Notes: a model not told the origin generated them from the sequence alone. Shown: positions 15,968-24,934, counted from the stretch's first letter. The stretch is DNA of 35,379 nucleotides from Hyphomicrobiales bacterium (GCA_019243195.1 JAFAUQ010000275.1:1-35379); one strand, 5' to 3'. Translations and numbers: made by a program.

Positions 15968-17062
15968 TCAACTTTCCCGCGCTGCGGTTGGGGTCATGCC
16001 GAAGCGGCGACGGAACGAACGGTTGAAATGGGAGACTTCGCCGAAGCCGGACATCAGGGCGATATCGCTGATCCTGGCGGCGGCATGGCGCGGGTTCGTC
16101 AGCACACTGTGCGCATGCTGCAACCGCAGCTCCAGCACGCGCTCGGAGAAACCGACGCCGCTCTCTTGTATCAGCTCGTAGACATAGCGTGGCGAGAGGC
16201 CGAGCGCGTGCGCAACGGTTCGCGCCGAAAACGCCGGGTCGGTGAAGCTGCGCTCGATCTGCGCCAGGATCGCGCGCAGCCGCGCGGCGCGCAGGCCGCG
16301 CATTCGTGCCAGCGCTTCGGCGTCGCGGTTGGCGCCGAGCACCAGCACGATGAGATCGAACACGGTGCGATCCACGTGCGACATCAACCGCTCGTCCAGC
16401 ACCTCGACATTCGGATTGAACAGCAGCGAGAGGTAGTGGCGGAGGTAGCACAGCGGCTCGTTGTCGTTTCGAACCGGAAGCGCGAGGAGATTCTCGGCGT
16501 TCGGCACGGCATCGAGCAGGGGTTTGCGTTGAATCGCGAGCACAAACCATTCGTTGCCGGGCGCCGGACGTCGATAACCGCCGCCCGGCTCATTGAGCGC
16601 GATCAGCGTCGCCATGCGCGGCTCAACCAGAACCTCCCGGTCGCGACTGATGTAAGTGATCGGTGAGGAGTTATTGTTGATCGGCAGCGCGAACGCATCG
16701 GTCCGACTGTCGGCGTGCATGATTTTCTCAAACGGCCCTTGTGCCAGCCCGAGCCCGACCGTCGGGAGCGAAAGAAACTGAAACCGGGCGTTGAACGGAA
16801 GATCCTGCGCCCGCGTGATGTCCTTGGAGCCATAGCGGGCGGAGAAGAGATCGCACCAAAGCGCGAATCTGGCCGGGTCGTCGCGGCCGGCCGGAAAGTC
16901 GTCGGATGTAAAAAGGACTCTTTCCACGGCGGCAGTCGTCAGCTGACGCCCGGGAACGCAGCCGAATGCAGCGTCGCCACCGCGCGACGCGCGGGCAACA
17001 GCGGCAGCACTCGATTTTTCCTGGTCAGTTCGATCATGGCTCGTCCCCCAGTCCCGAACCAC
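15968..17062 (-). CDS. AraC family transcriptional regulator (1)
   Basis: The ORF gives 364 residues. The C-terminal AraC/XylS double helix-turn-helix is at about 260-360: ARTVAHALGLSPRYVYELIQE, then ARISDIALMSGFGEVSHFNRSFRRRFGMTP. The N-terminal part resembles the AraC-binding-like domain of regulators such as FeaR or NahR-linked XylS types (FDLI, LALPI blocks), with no ligand evident. The start is uncertain. The GTG at 17062 has GGAGG 12 bases away, while homology to the divergent paralogue begins only around residue 47. It is divergent from the second AraC gene and lies upstream of, and on the same strand as, the double-barrel outer-membrane protein, which it may control. That link is positional only. 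Confidence 0.88.
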   Translation of the reverse strand: MVRDWGTSHDRTDQEKSSAAAVARASRGGDAAFGCVPGRQLTTAAVERVLFTSDDFPAGRDDPARFALWCDLFSARYGSKDITRAQDLPFNARFQFLSLPTVGLGLAQGPFEKIMHADSRTDAFALPINNNSSPITYISRDREVLVEPRMATLIALNEPGGGYRRPAPGNEWFVLAIQRKPLLDAVPNAENLLALPVRNDNEPLCYLRHYLSLLFNPNVEVLDERLMSHVDRTVFDLIVLVLGANRDAEALARMRGLRAARLRAILAQIERSFTDPAFSARTVAHALGLSPRYVYELIQESGVGFSERVLELRLQHAHSVLTNPRHAAARISDIALMSGFGEVSHFNRSFRRRFGMTPTAARES

Positions 17063-17156
17063 GCGGCGCGCAAGCCCTCCTCATCCGGCCCGTCGAGATT
17101 GACGGCGCCTTGCCACCCCGGGAGAGAATATAGCTCGTTCGGTGCAACGAAGCTTG

Positions 17157-17188
17157 TACAGAAACGAACACCCGCATACAGAAACGAA
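17157..17188. promoter_or_regulatory. Direct repeat TACAGAAACGAA x2, candidate AraC-type binding sites
   Basis: The 12-mer TACAGAAACGAA occurs at 17157-17168 and 17177-17188, exactly 20 bp apart, about two helical turns. It sits in the gap between the two divergent AraC genes. AraC-family proteins often bind direct repeats about 21 bp apart. Which of the two regulators uses it is unknown. Confidence 0.5.
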
Positions 17189-17271
17189 GTCGAACTGAGC
17201 GAAAAAGTGCCAATCTTTGAACCAATGCTGAACGTACGGCGACGAAGGATCATCGGCTAGGCTGAGGGTCC

Positions 17272-18309
17272 ATGACGTCGTCGCATCAGGGTACAAGAAT
17301 CACCGCCTCCGGGGGCAGAGTCCCGCCCGGCGGGACGCTGTCAGCACCGACGCATGTCACCACCGACGTGTTCCCGCCGGCCAAGCGGCTGGCGATGTGG
17401 CGCGAGATATACGGCCGGAACATCGGAAAATTCGATATTGAGCCGATCGGCGACGCCCCGTTCCACGCCGATGTCACCTTCCGTTTACTGCCGGGGCTCG
17501 GCCTCGCCACGGGCGCGAGATCGGACGCTCATTACCGGATGACGCGCGAACTCGCCGCTCGGTCCGCCGATAACGTCATCTTTGCGATGGTGACGCAGGG
17601 CCTCGGCATCGTCTCTCAATTCGGACGCGAAGTGAAGGTGCAGTCCGGCGGCGCTGTTATGCTCTCCGCAAGCGAGCCCAGCGTATGCACGTTGCTGTCA
17701 CACGGCCGTTTTCTAACTTTGTCCATACCGCGCGAGGCCGTTGCGCCGCTTGTCCCGGATCTCGGCGCGGCGTTTGTCCGTGCCGTGCCGGAAAAGACCG
17801 AGGCGCTGTCGCTGCTGATGAGCTACCTCGGCATCCTGCAGGATACAATTGCCTTCAGCTCAACGGAACTGGCGGGTCGGGTCGTGGCGCACTTCATCGA
17901 TCTCGCCGTGCTGGCGGTGGGGCCGACCCAGGACAGCGAATGGATCGCGCGGCGACGTGGCCGGCGCGCCGCAAGGCTCAATTCCATGAAGGTGGAGATC
18001 GAACGGCACCTTTCCCGCGAGGGCTTCTCCGTCGTAGACCTCGCCGGCCAGCATCGCGTCACGCCGCGTTACGTGCAGATGCTCTTCGAAACCGAGGGCA
18101 AGACGTTCTCGCAATACCTCATCGAGCGACGCCTCGCGCGAGCGTATCGATTGCTCGCCGACCCGGGCTGCGGTCATCTGACGATCTCGGCGATAGCATT
18201 CGAGGTGGGATTCGCGAACCTGTCGTACTTCAACCGCGTCTTTCGCCGGCGCTATGGCGCGACGCCGTCAGACATTCGCGCCGCCGCCGGACCGCGCGAC
18301 GAGCGGTAG
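17272..18309 (+). CDS. AraC family transcriptional regulator (2)
   Basis: The 345-residue protein has a C-terminal AraC/XylS DNA-binding domain at about 235-335: VVDLAGQHRVTPRYVQMLFETEGKTF, then LTISAIAFEVGFANLSYFNRVFRRRYGATP. The N-terminal region (TDVFPPAKRLAMWREIYGRNI, then FRLLPGLGLATG) parallels the first AraC protein (FALWCDLFSARYG, FLSLPTVGLGLAQG). The two divergent genes are therefore paralogues with the same layout. The ATG at 17272 has GAGGG close upstream (spacing short), so a slightly different start is possible. It converges on tctA with a 57-bp gap. Targets could be the tct genes, the outer-membrane protein, or both regulators themselves; nothing in the sequence decides this. 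Confidence 0.9.
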   Translation: MTSSHQGTRITASGGRVPPGGTLSAPTHVTTDVFPPAKRLAMWREIYGRNIGKFDIEPIGDAPFHADVTFRLLPGLGLATGARSDAHYRMTRELAARSADNVIFAMVTQGLGIVSQFGREVKVQSGGAVMLSASEPSVCTLLSHGRFLTLSIPREAVAPLVPDLGAAFVRAVPEKTEALSLLMSYLGILQDTIAFSSTELAGRVVAHFIDLAVLAVGPTQDSEWIARRRGRRAARLNSMKVEIERHLSREGFSVVDLAGQHRVTPRYVQMLFETEGKTFSQYLIERRLARAYRLLADPGCGHLTISAIAFEVGFANLSYFNRVFRRRYGATPSDIRAAAGPRDER

Positions 18310-18366
18310 GTTTCACGCCAGCAGATGGCGATGGCCGGGACGAGCCCGGTCATCACGATCGCTACC

Positions 18367-19965
18367 TCAGTGCGGAACGCGCGTCGCGTCGGCCGAGAGC
18401 GCGGCGGGCTGGGCTGCCGTTTCCTGTTCCGCGCCCGGGTGAAGCGCCTTCTCCGGCGGCAGGTAGACGTCGCCCTTCGAGCCCTTCAGCCGCACGTAAA
18501 TCTGAGCGCCGATCAGGATGACGCACAGCGCCACGAACACGGCGCTGATCGGCCGCTCGACGAAGGTGGCGAGATCGCCGCGCGAGATCAGCATGGCGCG
18601 GCGGAAGTTCTCCTCGAAGCGCGGCCCGAGCACGAAGCCGAGCAGGATCGGCGCCGGATGGAAGCCGAGCCGCAGCAGCACGTAACCAAAAATGCCGATG
18701 ACGACGACTTCGCCCACCTGGAAGAAATCGTTATTGGCCGCATAGACGCCGATGCAGACGAAGAACATCGCGCTCGGGTAGAGGTACTTGTAGGGGATCG
18801 TCAGCATCTTCACCCAGATGCCGATCAGCGGCACGTTGAGCAAAACCAGGAGGATGTTGCCGATCCAGAAGCTCGCGACGAGGCCCCAGAAGATGTCGGG
18901 GTGCTGGCTGATAAGCTGCGGGCCGGGCACGATGCCCTGGATGATCAGCGCGCCGAGTAGGAGCGCCATCACCGCGTCGCCGGGAATCCCCAGACTCATG
19001 GTCGGGATGAAATCGCCCTGCACCGAGGAGTGGGTCGAGGTTTCCGGACACACCACGCCCTCGATCATGCCGGTGCCGAATTTCTCCGGCGTCTTCGACA
19101 CCTTCTTTTCCGTGGCATAGGCGACGAACGAAGCGATGGTCGGCCCGGTGCCCGGGATGAGCGAGCACAGGCTTCCCACCAAGGTGCCGCGGATTGCCGG
19201 GAAGATCGAGCGCTTCACGTCGGCCTTGGTCGGCCGCATGTCGCGCAGGCGAACGTTGGAATACTGCGTGTTGATGGCCGCCGTCTGATTGACGCTGGTC
19301 ATGAACTCGGCGATGCCGAAAAGGCCGAGCGCGAGCGCGATCAATTCGACGCCGTCGTCGAGTTCCGCAAGCCCGAAGGTGAAACGCTGCTGGCCGGTCT
19401 CCAGGTCGGAGCCGACGCTGCCGAGCAGCAGGCCGACGATGGTCATGCACACGCCCTTGACTGGCGAGCCGCGCGCCAAGGTCGAGCCCGCCAACAGGCC
19501 GAGCGCCATCAGGCTGCAGATTTCGGCCGGGCCGAACTCCAGCGCCACCTTCACCAGGATGGGCGAGAGGAAGATCATCTCGGTGATCCCCCACGACGCG
19601 CCCACGAATGAAGAGAATACCGTCAGGCCCAGGGCCACCCCCCCGCGGCCCTGTTTGGTCATTGGGAATCCGTCGAGACACGTGACCGCGTGCGGCGGAT
19701 GGCACGGCAGGTTGAGCAGGATCGAGCAGATCGCCCCGCCGTACTGGGCGCCGTACATGACGCCCGCGAGCATCAGGATGGCGCCGACCGGCTTCATGCC
19801 GAAGGTGAGGGGCAGCAGGATCGAAATGGTGGCGAGCGGGCCCATGCCGGGCAGCACGCCGACCATGTTGCCGACGAGCACGCCGACAAAGCACCACATG
19901 AGGTTCTGCGGCTCGAAGGCGACGCTGAACCCGTACCAGAGACCGGCGAGGGCTTGTTCGATCAC
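18367..19965 (-). CDS. tctA: Tripartite tricarboxylate transporter large permease subunit TctA
   Basis: The protein has 532 residues from a GTG at 19965 that overlaps the tctB stop (GTGA). The ORF track extends 77 residues further, but that part is the tctB region in another frame. TctA is the 12-segment inner-membrane subunit of Na+- or H+-driven carboxylate uptake. Both family signatures are present: GVLPGMGPLATISILLPLTF near the N-terminus and SLIPGTGPTIASFVAYATEKK in the middle, together with MYGAQYGGAICSILLN. The length is slightly above the usual 500, owing to a polar C-terminal tail. It is translationally coupled to tctB. No binding-protein gene is in the operon. The substrate is unknown. 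Confidence 0.95.
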   Translation of the reverse strand: MIEQALAGLWYGFSVAFEPQNLMWCFVGVLVGNMVGVLPGMGPLATISILLPLTFGMKPVGAILMLAGVMYGAQYGGAICSILLNLPCHPPHAVTCLDGFPMTKQGRGGVALGLTVFSSFVGASWGITEMIFLSPILVKVALEFGPAEICSLMALGLLAGSTLARGSPVKGVCMTIVGLLLGSVGSDLETGQQRFTFGLAELDDGVELIALALGLFGIAEFMTSVNQTAAINTQYSNVRLRDMRPTKADVKRSIFPAIRGTLVGSLCSLIPGTGPTIASFVAYATEKKVSKTPEKFGTGMIEGVVCPETSTHSSVQGDFIPTMSLGIPGDAVMALLLGALIIQGIVPGPQLISQHPDIFWGLVASFWIGNILLVLLNVPLIGIWVKMLTIPYKYLYPSAMFFVCIGVYAANNDFFQVGEVVVIGIFGYVLLRLGFHPAPILLGFVLGPRFEENFRRAMLISRGDLATFVERPISAVFVALCVILIGAQIYVRLKGSKGDVYLPPEKALHPGAEQETAAQPAALSADATRVPH

Positions 19966-20438
19966 AGGAAGTCCCACTTCAGGACGGGCATGGGAATTTT
20001 CAAGAGGTAGTGGAAGAGCGCGACGCCGAAGAAAGTGACGACCGCCGAGAGTGCCACGACACTGCGCCACGTGGCGTCGCGGTCGCCGATCGCGGCGACG
20101 AAGACGCACATGAAGGTGCCGGGGATCATGCCGCCGACCTTGCCGAACAGGATGAAGGCGAGGGGACTGGCGAGGATGCAGCCCCAGGCGAACCATTGCG
20201 GATGCTCGGGCAGAATGCCTTCCTCGCCCTCGCCTTCCTTGGTCGTAAAGGCGCTCCCGGCAATGACGATGCCAAGAACGGTCAGAAGGACGCCGAGCGC
20301 GGTGGGCATGAAGCCCGGCCCCATGTGCATCAGGGTGCCGAGCGTGTACCGCGGCCCGTTCAATGCGGCGAACAGGCCCAACAGCATCATCAGCCCGCCG
20401 GCATAGAAGTCGCGCTTGTAGAGCAGCGAGTGCTTCAA
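19962..20438 (-). CDS. tctB: Tripartite tricarboxylate transporter small subunit TctB
   Basis: The 158-residue protein has four predicted membrane segments. The family opening (YKRDFYAGGLMMLLGLFAAL) and middle (MGPGFMPTALGVLLTVLGIVI) are clear. The start is TTG, supported by GGGAGG eight bases upstream (20447-20452). It is the first gene of the tctBA operon and its stop overlaps the tctA start. TctB is a small membrane partner needed for transport; its exact role is poorly known. The order B-A is normal, but the third gene, tctC, is missing. A Bug protein from elsewhere, such as the one at 4106, may serve it. Confidence 0.92.
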   Translation of the reverse strand: MKHSLLYKRDFYAGGLMMLLGLFAALNGPRYTLGTLMHMGPGFMPTALGVLLTVLGIVIAGSAFTTKEGEGEEGILPEHPQWFAWGCILASPLAFILFGKVGGMIPGTFMCVFVAAIGDRDATWRSVVALSAVVTFFGVALFHYLLKIPMPVLKWDFL

Positions 20439-20809
20439 CGCTTTAACCTCCCAGGCCGAAGCGGTTCCGCCCGCCTTGTGGGCGGCGGTTACGGTTCCCT
20501 CCAGGTCCGGGCACAGATTACCGGCTTGGCTGCGCCTTTCAAGCCGCCCGTCGCGGTCAAGCCGCAGGTTAGGGTCGGGAGGCTCGCAGCAACCTGACCG
20601 GCGGTGCGTCCGCGGGGGTGGCCCGCCGCGCGCGGTGCTAACGCCGATACGGTGGGCTTGCGCCCCGGCCCCTTTGGCGGTTCCCCCGGCAGGCGCAGCT
20701 TGGGGTTTAGGATTCAGACAAATAGATCATAGCGACGCATGATGCTCCAACTGCTCCGCTTGACCACTTTCACCTGCGCGTAAAAATTGTTATCAGCGCG
20801 CGGGGAGCG
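20439..20809. other. Divergent intergenic region between tctB and a diguanylate cyclase gene
   Basis: This 371-bp stretch holds the tctB ribosome-binding site at its left end and the upstream region of the cyclase gene at its right end. I find no ORF with protein-like content, no palindrome of families A-E and no RNA gene. The minus-strand 570-aa ORF crossing it is a shadow. Confidence 0.6.
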
Positions 20810-20812
20810 GTG

Positions 20813-21859
20813 ATGACAGATTCGGGCCGCACGATCGCGCTCGCGGAGCAGGCGCTGAGCCAGATAAAGGCGTTGCGCCTTTCCGCCGACCCGCAAAGCT
20901 TCGAAATCTGGTACGCCTACGTCGCCGGCACGCAGCCCAAGCTCAACGCGTACATCAACGAGATCCTGGGGCAGCGTCCATCGTTGTCTGCTCTCGAACT
21001 CGAGCAGATCCACTATCGGTTCTTTTCCCAGGCGCGGGTCGCCGAGCGGGTCGAGACCGTCGGCGCCAAGATCAAGGACGAGGTCGATCAGATCGTCGCC
21101 ATGATCGAGGCCGCGATCGGCGCGAGCACGCAGTACCAGAGCGAACTCGAGGACAGCACGCGCAAGCTTGCCTTGCCGATCGATCGCGAGACCCTGCGCG
21201 TGATCGTCGAAAGTCTCGTGTTCTCGACCAAGGAGGTGGAGCAGGAGAACAGCACGCTCTCCGCCAGCCTCGGCCTCTCGCGCAAGCAGATCGCCGATTT
21301 GCAGGAGGACCTCGTCTCGATCCGCGCCGAAAGCCTGAGCGATCCGCTCACCATGCTGGCCAACCGCAAGCACTTCGACGAGTCGCTCGAGCGAATCCTG
21401 GCGAAGAGCAGGCACAGCGGCGAAGTGTTCTGCCTGATCCTGGCGGACGTCGACCATTTCAAGTCGTTCAACGACACGCACGGGCATCAGATGGGCGACC
21501 ACGTGCTGCGTCTCATCGCCGGCGAAATGAAGCAGGCGGTCAAGGCCCAGGACATCGTCGCCCGCTACGGCGGCGAGGAGTTCGCCATCATCCTGCCCGC
21601 GAGCGACCTCACTGCGGCAGCCGCGGTCGCGGAACGCATCCGCACGACGACGATGTCGCGGGAGTTGCGCCGCCGCAAGACCGGCGAGAGTCTCGGGCGC
21701 GTGACGATCTCGCTCGGCATCGCGGAATGCCGCGCCCACGAGAGCGCGCAAGATCTGGTCGAGCGCGCCGACAACTGCCTGTACGCGGCAAAGCGGCGCG
21801 GCCGCAACTGCGTGGTCGCCCAGGACCAGCTGGTCGCCGGCGCGCCGCAGCCGGCCTGA
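20813..21859 (+). CDS. GGDEF-domain diguanylate cyclase with N-terminal helical region
   Basis: The product has 348 residues from the ATG at 20813; the ORF track begins one codon earlier at a GTG, and GGGGAG lies upstream of both. The N-terminal 165 residues are helical without a known sensor and end in a coiled coil (about 140-170). The GGDEF domain follows: DPLTMLANRKHF, LADVDHFKSFNDTHGH and the active site RYGGEEFAII. It should make c-di-GMP from two GTP in the cytoplasm. The position of the inhibitory RxxD site reads KAQD, so product feedback may be weak or absent. It is convergent with the second cyclase gene, with one family-D palindrome in the 104-bp gap. Confidence 0.93.
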   Translation: MTDSGRTIALAEQALSQIKALRLSADPQSFEIWYAYVAGTQPKLNAYINEILGQRPSLSALELEQIHYRFFSQARVAERVETVGAKIKDEVDQIVAMIEAAIGASTQYQSELEDSTRKLALPIDRETLRVIVESLVFSTKEVEQENSTLSASLGLSRKQIADLQEDLVSIRAESLSDPLTMLANRKHFDESLERILAKSRHSGEVFCLILADVDHFKSFNDTHGHQMGDHVLRLIAGEMKQAVKAQDIVARYGGEEFAIILPASDLTAAAAVAERIRTTTMSRELRRRKTGESLGRVTISLGIAECRAHESAQDLVERADNCLYAAKRRGRNCVVAQDQLVAGAPQPA

Positions 21860-21865
21860 GAACCT

Positions 21866-21958
21866 GTCATTGCGAGCGGAGCGAAGCAATCCAGCGCAAC
21901 CGGCACTGCGCTTGCGGCCCTGGATTGCTTCGTCGGCCTTCGGCCTCCTCGCAATGAC
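21866..21958. repeat. Palindromic repeat family D, copy 1
   Basis: The ends GTCATTGCGAG and CTCGCAATGAC are inverted, with GAAGCAATCCAG mirrored by CTGGATTGCTTC inside. It fills nearly all of the gap between two convergent cyclase genes and may end transcription from both sides. A second copy is at 33938-34027. Confidence 0.9.
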
Positions 21959-21963
21959 GGTGT

Positions 21964-23586
21964 TTACTCCGCCGCCATGTCGAACGGGGTGTCCTGGCGC
22001 GGCGCGGCCACGACCGCACGATCGCGCCCTGCGGCTTTGGCTTGATAGAGCGCCCGGTCCGCCGCCTTCATCAGCCCATCGACGCTCGGCATGCTCACGG
22101 TCGCTTCCGCCAAGCCGATGCTGACTGTGATGCTCACGGCGACGCCGTCGGCGGTGAACGGGCGTTGCTTGAGCTGCTGGCGCAGCCGCTCGGCGACGAT
22201 CTGCGCCTGCGCGCCGTCCGTTTCCGGCAGCAGCATTGCGAACTCGTCGCCGCCGATCCGCGCCACGACGTCCGACTCGCGGCGATTGCTCCGGAATGTC
22301 TCGGCCATTGTGATCATCGCCGCGTCGCCGGCCGCGTGCCCGAAGCGGTCGTTGATGGTTTTGAGCCGATCGAGGTCGATGAGCAGCAGCGTGAGCGGCC
22401 GGTGATAGCGCTGGAACCGGCTCCACTCCGCCCCAGCAAGCGTGAGGAAATGCCGGCGATTGTAGAGATCGGTCATGCCGTCGGTGGTGGCGAGGCGCTC
22501 GAGTTCATCGGCATGACGCACGAGATCGGTCACGTCGGTGTAGGTCAGCATGCGGCCGCCGTCCGGGAGCATGGCGCATTGCGCGCGCATGATCCGCCCG
22601 TCGGCGCGCCGCACGTCGACGGGCGTCGGGTCGCCCGCCTTCGCCCACGCGATGCGCTCCGCGATGAAAGTGTCGAGGTCGGCGGCCGGAAGATCGAACG
22701 TGCCGGTGAGGCGGGTGTCGTTCATGAGTTGGGAAAAATGCGGTTTGCGGCCGGCCTGCTCCGGCGAGATGCCGGCGAGCTGTCGCGCGGCCGTGTTGAT
22801 GAACTGGGCATAGAACTGCGCGTCGAGAAGGATGATGCCCTCCTCGACGTTGTCGAGTGCCGCGCGCAGGACCTCCAGTTCGTCGGAATGCCGGACGATG
22901 TCCGTCACCGAGGTGTAGCTGAGCACCCGCCCACCCGAGGGCAGCGCCGTGCATTGGAAGCGCAGCACCTCGCCGCTTGCCAGGCGGATATCGCGCGGCG
23001 GCGGATTGCCTGCCTTCACTTCGACGACACGCTCGGCCACGTAGGCGTCGAGTTCGCTTTCCGGTATCTCGTACGCACGCGTGTCGCGCCCGTGATACAT
23101 CAGCGCGACGAACGCGGGCCGGCTGTCTGCTTTGCTGTCCGGCAGCCGCCACATCCTGCGGAATGCGCGATTGATGAACTGCGCGCGTAGCTCCGCATCA
23201 AGCAGAACGACGCCGAATTTTGCCTCGTCGAGCGCGGCGCGCAGCCCGAGCAGCTCGTTGCGGATGAGATCGCCGGCGCGGGGCGCCGACTGAAGGTGCG
23301 CATCGCGCGCGTCGCCGCCTTCCGGGGTGTGGGACTGTGCGAGCGCGAACTCCACTCCAGCCCGATGGTCCGACTGCCACACCAGGCGGCACGGCCGCGG
23401 CGCGTGCTCACCATCGATCAGCAGGTCGAATGTCGCCGGAACGCCGACGAGGCTCTCGACCTGCAGGCAGGCGCCGCCGGGAGACAAATTCCGGATCGTG
23501 CAGTCGAGCACCGACCGCCTGTTGTTGAATAATATCTTGCCGCCCCGCCACATGCGGGCGCGATGGGATTCCCGGCGTTCGTCCAC
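21964..23586 (-). CDS. Diguanylate cyclase with PilZ-PAS-PAS-GGDEF layout
   Basis: The 540-residue protein has four parts. Residues 1-85 are PilZ, with RxxxR (Arg5, Arg9) and NLSPGG (Asn33, Ser35, Gly38), both c-di-GMP-binding motifs. Two similar PAS-7-type domains follow (about 112-235 and 240-358); both carry a (G/E)(V/I)(V/I)LLDA block and a (S/T)YT(S/D)VTD(I/L)VRH(S/A)DELE end. The GGDEF domain covers 365-525 with active site RIGGDEFAMLL (445-449) and an intact inhibitory RESD (436-439). It should make c-di-GMP and also sense it, at both the PilZ domain and the I-site. The start is GTG with GGGAGGA just upstream. The protein is soluble, with no membrane segment. The PAS signals are unknown. 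Confidence 0.93.
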   Translation of the reverse strand: MDERRESHRARMWRGGKILFNNRRSVLDCTIRNLSPGGACLQVESLVGVPATFDLLIDGEHAPRPCRLVWQSDHRAGVEFALAQSHTPEGGDARDAHLQSAPRAGDLIRNELLGLRAALDEAKFGVVLLDAELRAQFINRAFRRMWRLPDSKADSRPAFVALMYHGRDTRAYEIPESELDAYVAERVVEVKAGNPPPRDIRLASGEVLRFQCTALPSGGRVLSYTSVTDIVRHSDELEVLRAALDNVEEGIILLDAQFYAQFINTAARQLAGISPEQAGRKPHFSQLMNDTRLTGTFDLPAADLDTFIAERIAWAKAGDPTPVDVRRADGRIMRAQCAMLPDGGRMLTYTDVTDLVRHADELERLATTDGMTDLYNRRHFLTLAGAEWSRFQRYHRPLTLLLIDLDRLKTINDRFGHAAGDAAMITMAETFRSNRRESDVVARIGGDEFAMLLPETDGAQAQIVAERLRQQLKQRPFTADGVAVSITVSIGLAEATVSMPSVDGLMKAADRALYQAKAAGRDRAVVAAPRQDTPFDMAAE

Positions 23587-23806
23587 GGGCTCCTCCCACC
23601 ATCGGGGGATCGGTGTCTACAGTATCGCACCCGTCGGTTGCCGTTGGCTTAAGGACCGCGGTGCAATTTGAGGCCTCTGGTCCACCGTCCACACGGCTCG
23701 GCTGCATACTTTTTGGGCATCAGCCAAGTCCGCGGTCGCGCTTGTCTTTCCGCTGACGAGGTGCTGGGCTTACGGTGGCCAGTAGAATGTCGCCGGGAGA
23801 GAAGAG

Positions 23807-24904
23807 ATGCGTGCCGCCGTCCTGACCGAAGTTAACAAGCCCTTGCAAATTCTTGATCTTGAGCAGGAGCCGCCCAAGGCCAACGAGGTGCGCGTGCAGG
23901 TCAAGGCCGCGGGCGTGTGCATGAGCGACTGGCACATCATGAACGGCGACTGGCCGTTGCCGCTGCCCATGGTGCTCGGGCACGAGGCCGCCGGCATCGT
24001 GGTGGAGAACGGGCCGGGCGTGACGGCGGTCAAGCCGGGCGATCACGTGATCTTCTCGTTCCGCCCCCACTGCGGCCACTGCCGCTACTGCTCGACCGGG
24101 CGCACCGTGCTGTGCATCGGCCACAACGACACCGCGCGCTGGGTGATGCACGACGGCACCGCGCGGGTGAAGCTCAACGGTGAGCCGGTGAACCAGATGG
24201 CGCGCATCGGCACTTTCTCGGAGCATGTCGTCTGCCCGGCCGAGCAGGTGATAAAGATTCGTCACGACCTGCCGTTCACCCACGCGGCGATCATCGGCTG
24301 CAGCGTCGCGACCGGCGTCGGCGCCGTCATTCGCCATGCGCGCGTCGCGGCAGGCGACAGCGTGTTCGTCGTCGGCTGCGGTGGCGTTGGCCTCAACGTG
24401 GTGCAGGGCGCGCGGCTTGCCGGCGCCCGCACCATCATCGCCTGTGATTTGCTTGACAATAAGCTCGAATACGCCAAGCAATTCGGCGCCACCCACACGA
24501 TCAACGCCAAATCGGGGGATGTGATCAAACAGGTGCAGGCGCTCACCGACGGGCTTGGCGTCGACTATGCCTTCGACGCGATCGGCACCGAGCCGACCGC
24601 GCTGCAAGTCGTCGACGCGCTGGCGCCCGGCGGGCATGCGGTGCTGGTAGGCATTCCGGCGTTTTCAACGCGCGCGCCGATCAGCCCGTCCGCCATGGTC
24701 TACGCCGAGAAGACCATCAGCGGCACTGATTACGGATCGGTGCGCCCGGATGTGGATTTCCCCATCCTTGCCGACCTCGACATGGACAAGAAGATCAACC
24801 TCGACGATCTCATCAGCCGCACCTACAAATTTGACGAGATCAACGAAGGCTTCCGCCTGCTGGTCACGGGCGCGGTGGCGCGTGGCGTGATCGTGTTTGA
24901 TTGA
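23807..24904 (+). CDS. Zinc-dependent alcohol dehydrogenase (medium-chain, NAD type)
   Basis: The 365-residue protein is a medium-chain dehydrogenase. Catalytic zinc ligands are Cys38 (GVCMSDWH) and His59-Glu60 (LGHEAAG). The structural zinc site is Cys89, Cys92, Cys95 and Cys103 (HCGHCRYCSTGRTVLC). The Rossmann loop is GCGGVGLN (191-198), and Asp215 at the end of the next strand points to NAD. Length and order match the class III-like and aryl-alcohol dehydrogenase branch. GGGAGAG lies before the ATG. It is divergent from the PilZ-GGDEF gene and followed by a family-E palindrome. It oxidises an alcohol or reduces an aldehyde; the substrate is not evident from the context. Confidence 0.92.
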   Translation: MRAAVLTEVNKPLQILDLEQEPPKANEVRVQVKAAGVCMSDWHIMNGDWPLPLPMVLGHEAAGIVVENGPGVTAVKPGDHVIFSFRPHCGHCRYCSTGRTVLCIGHNDTARWVMHDGTARVKLNGEPVNQMARIGTFSEHVVCPAEQVIKIRHDLPFTHAAIIGCSVATGVGAVIRHARVAAGDSVFVVGCGGVGLNVVQGARLAGARTIIACDLLDNKLEYAKQFGATHTINAKSGDVIKQVQALTDGLGVDYAFDAIGTEPTALQVVDALAPGGHAVLVGIPAFSTRAPISPSAMVYAEKTISGTDYGSVRPDVDFPILADLDMDKKINLDDLISRTYKFDEINEGFRLLVTGAVARGVIVFD

Positions 24905-24934
24905 TTGTTTGGTACAGCGGTGCCACACGCTCCA

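Noticed and set aside
20714-22426. 570-aa minus-strand ORF
   Set aside because: It crosses both cyclase genes antisense or out of frame and a palindrome; the GGDEF frames explain this DNA.
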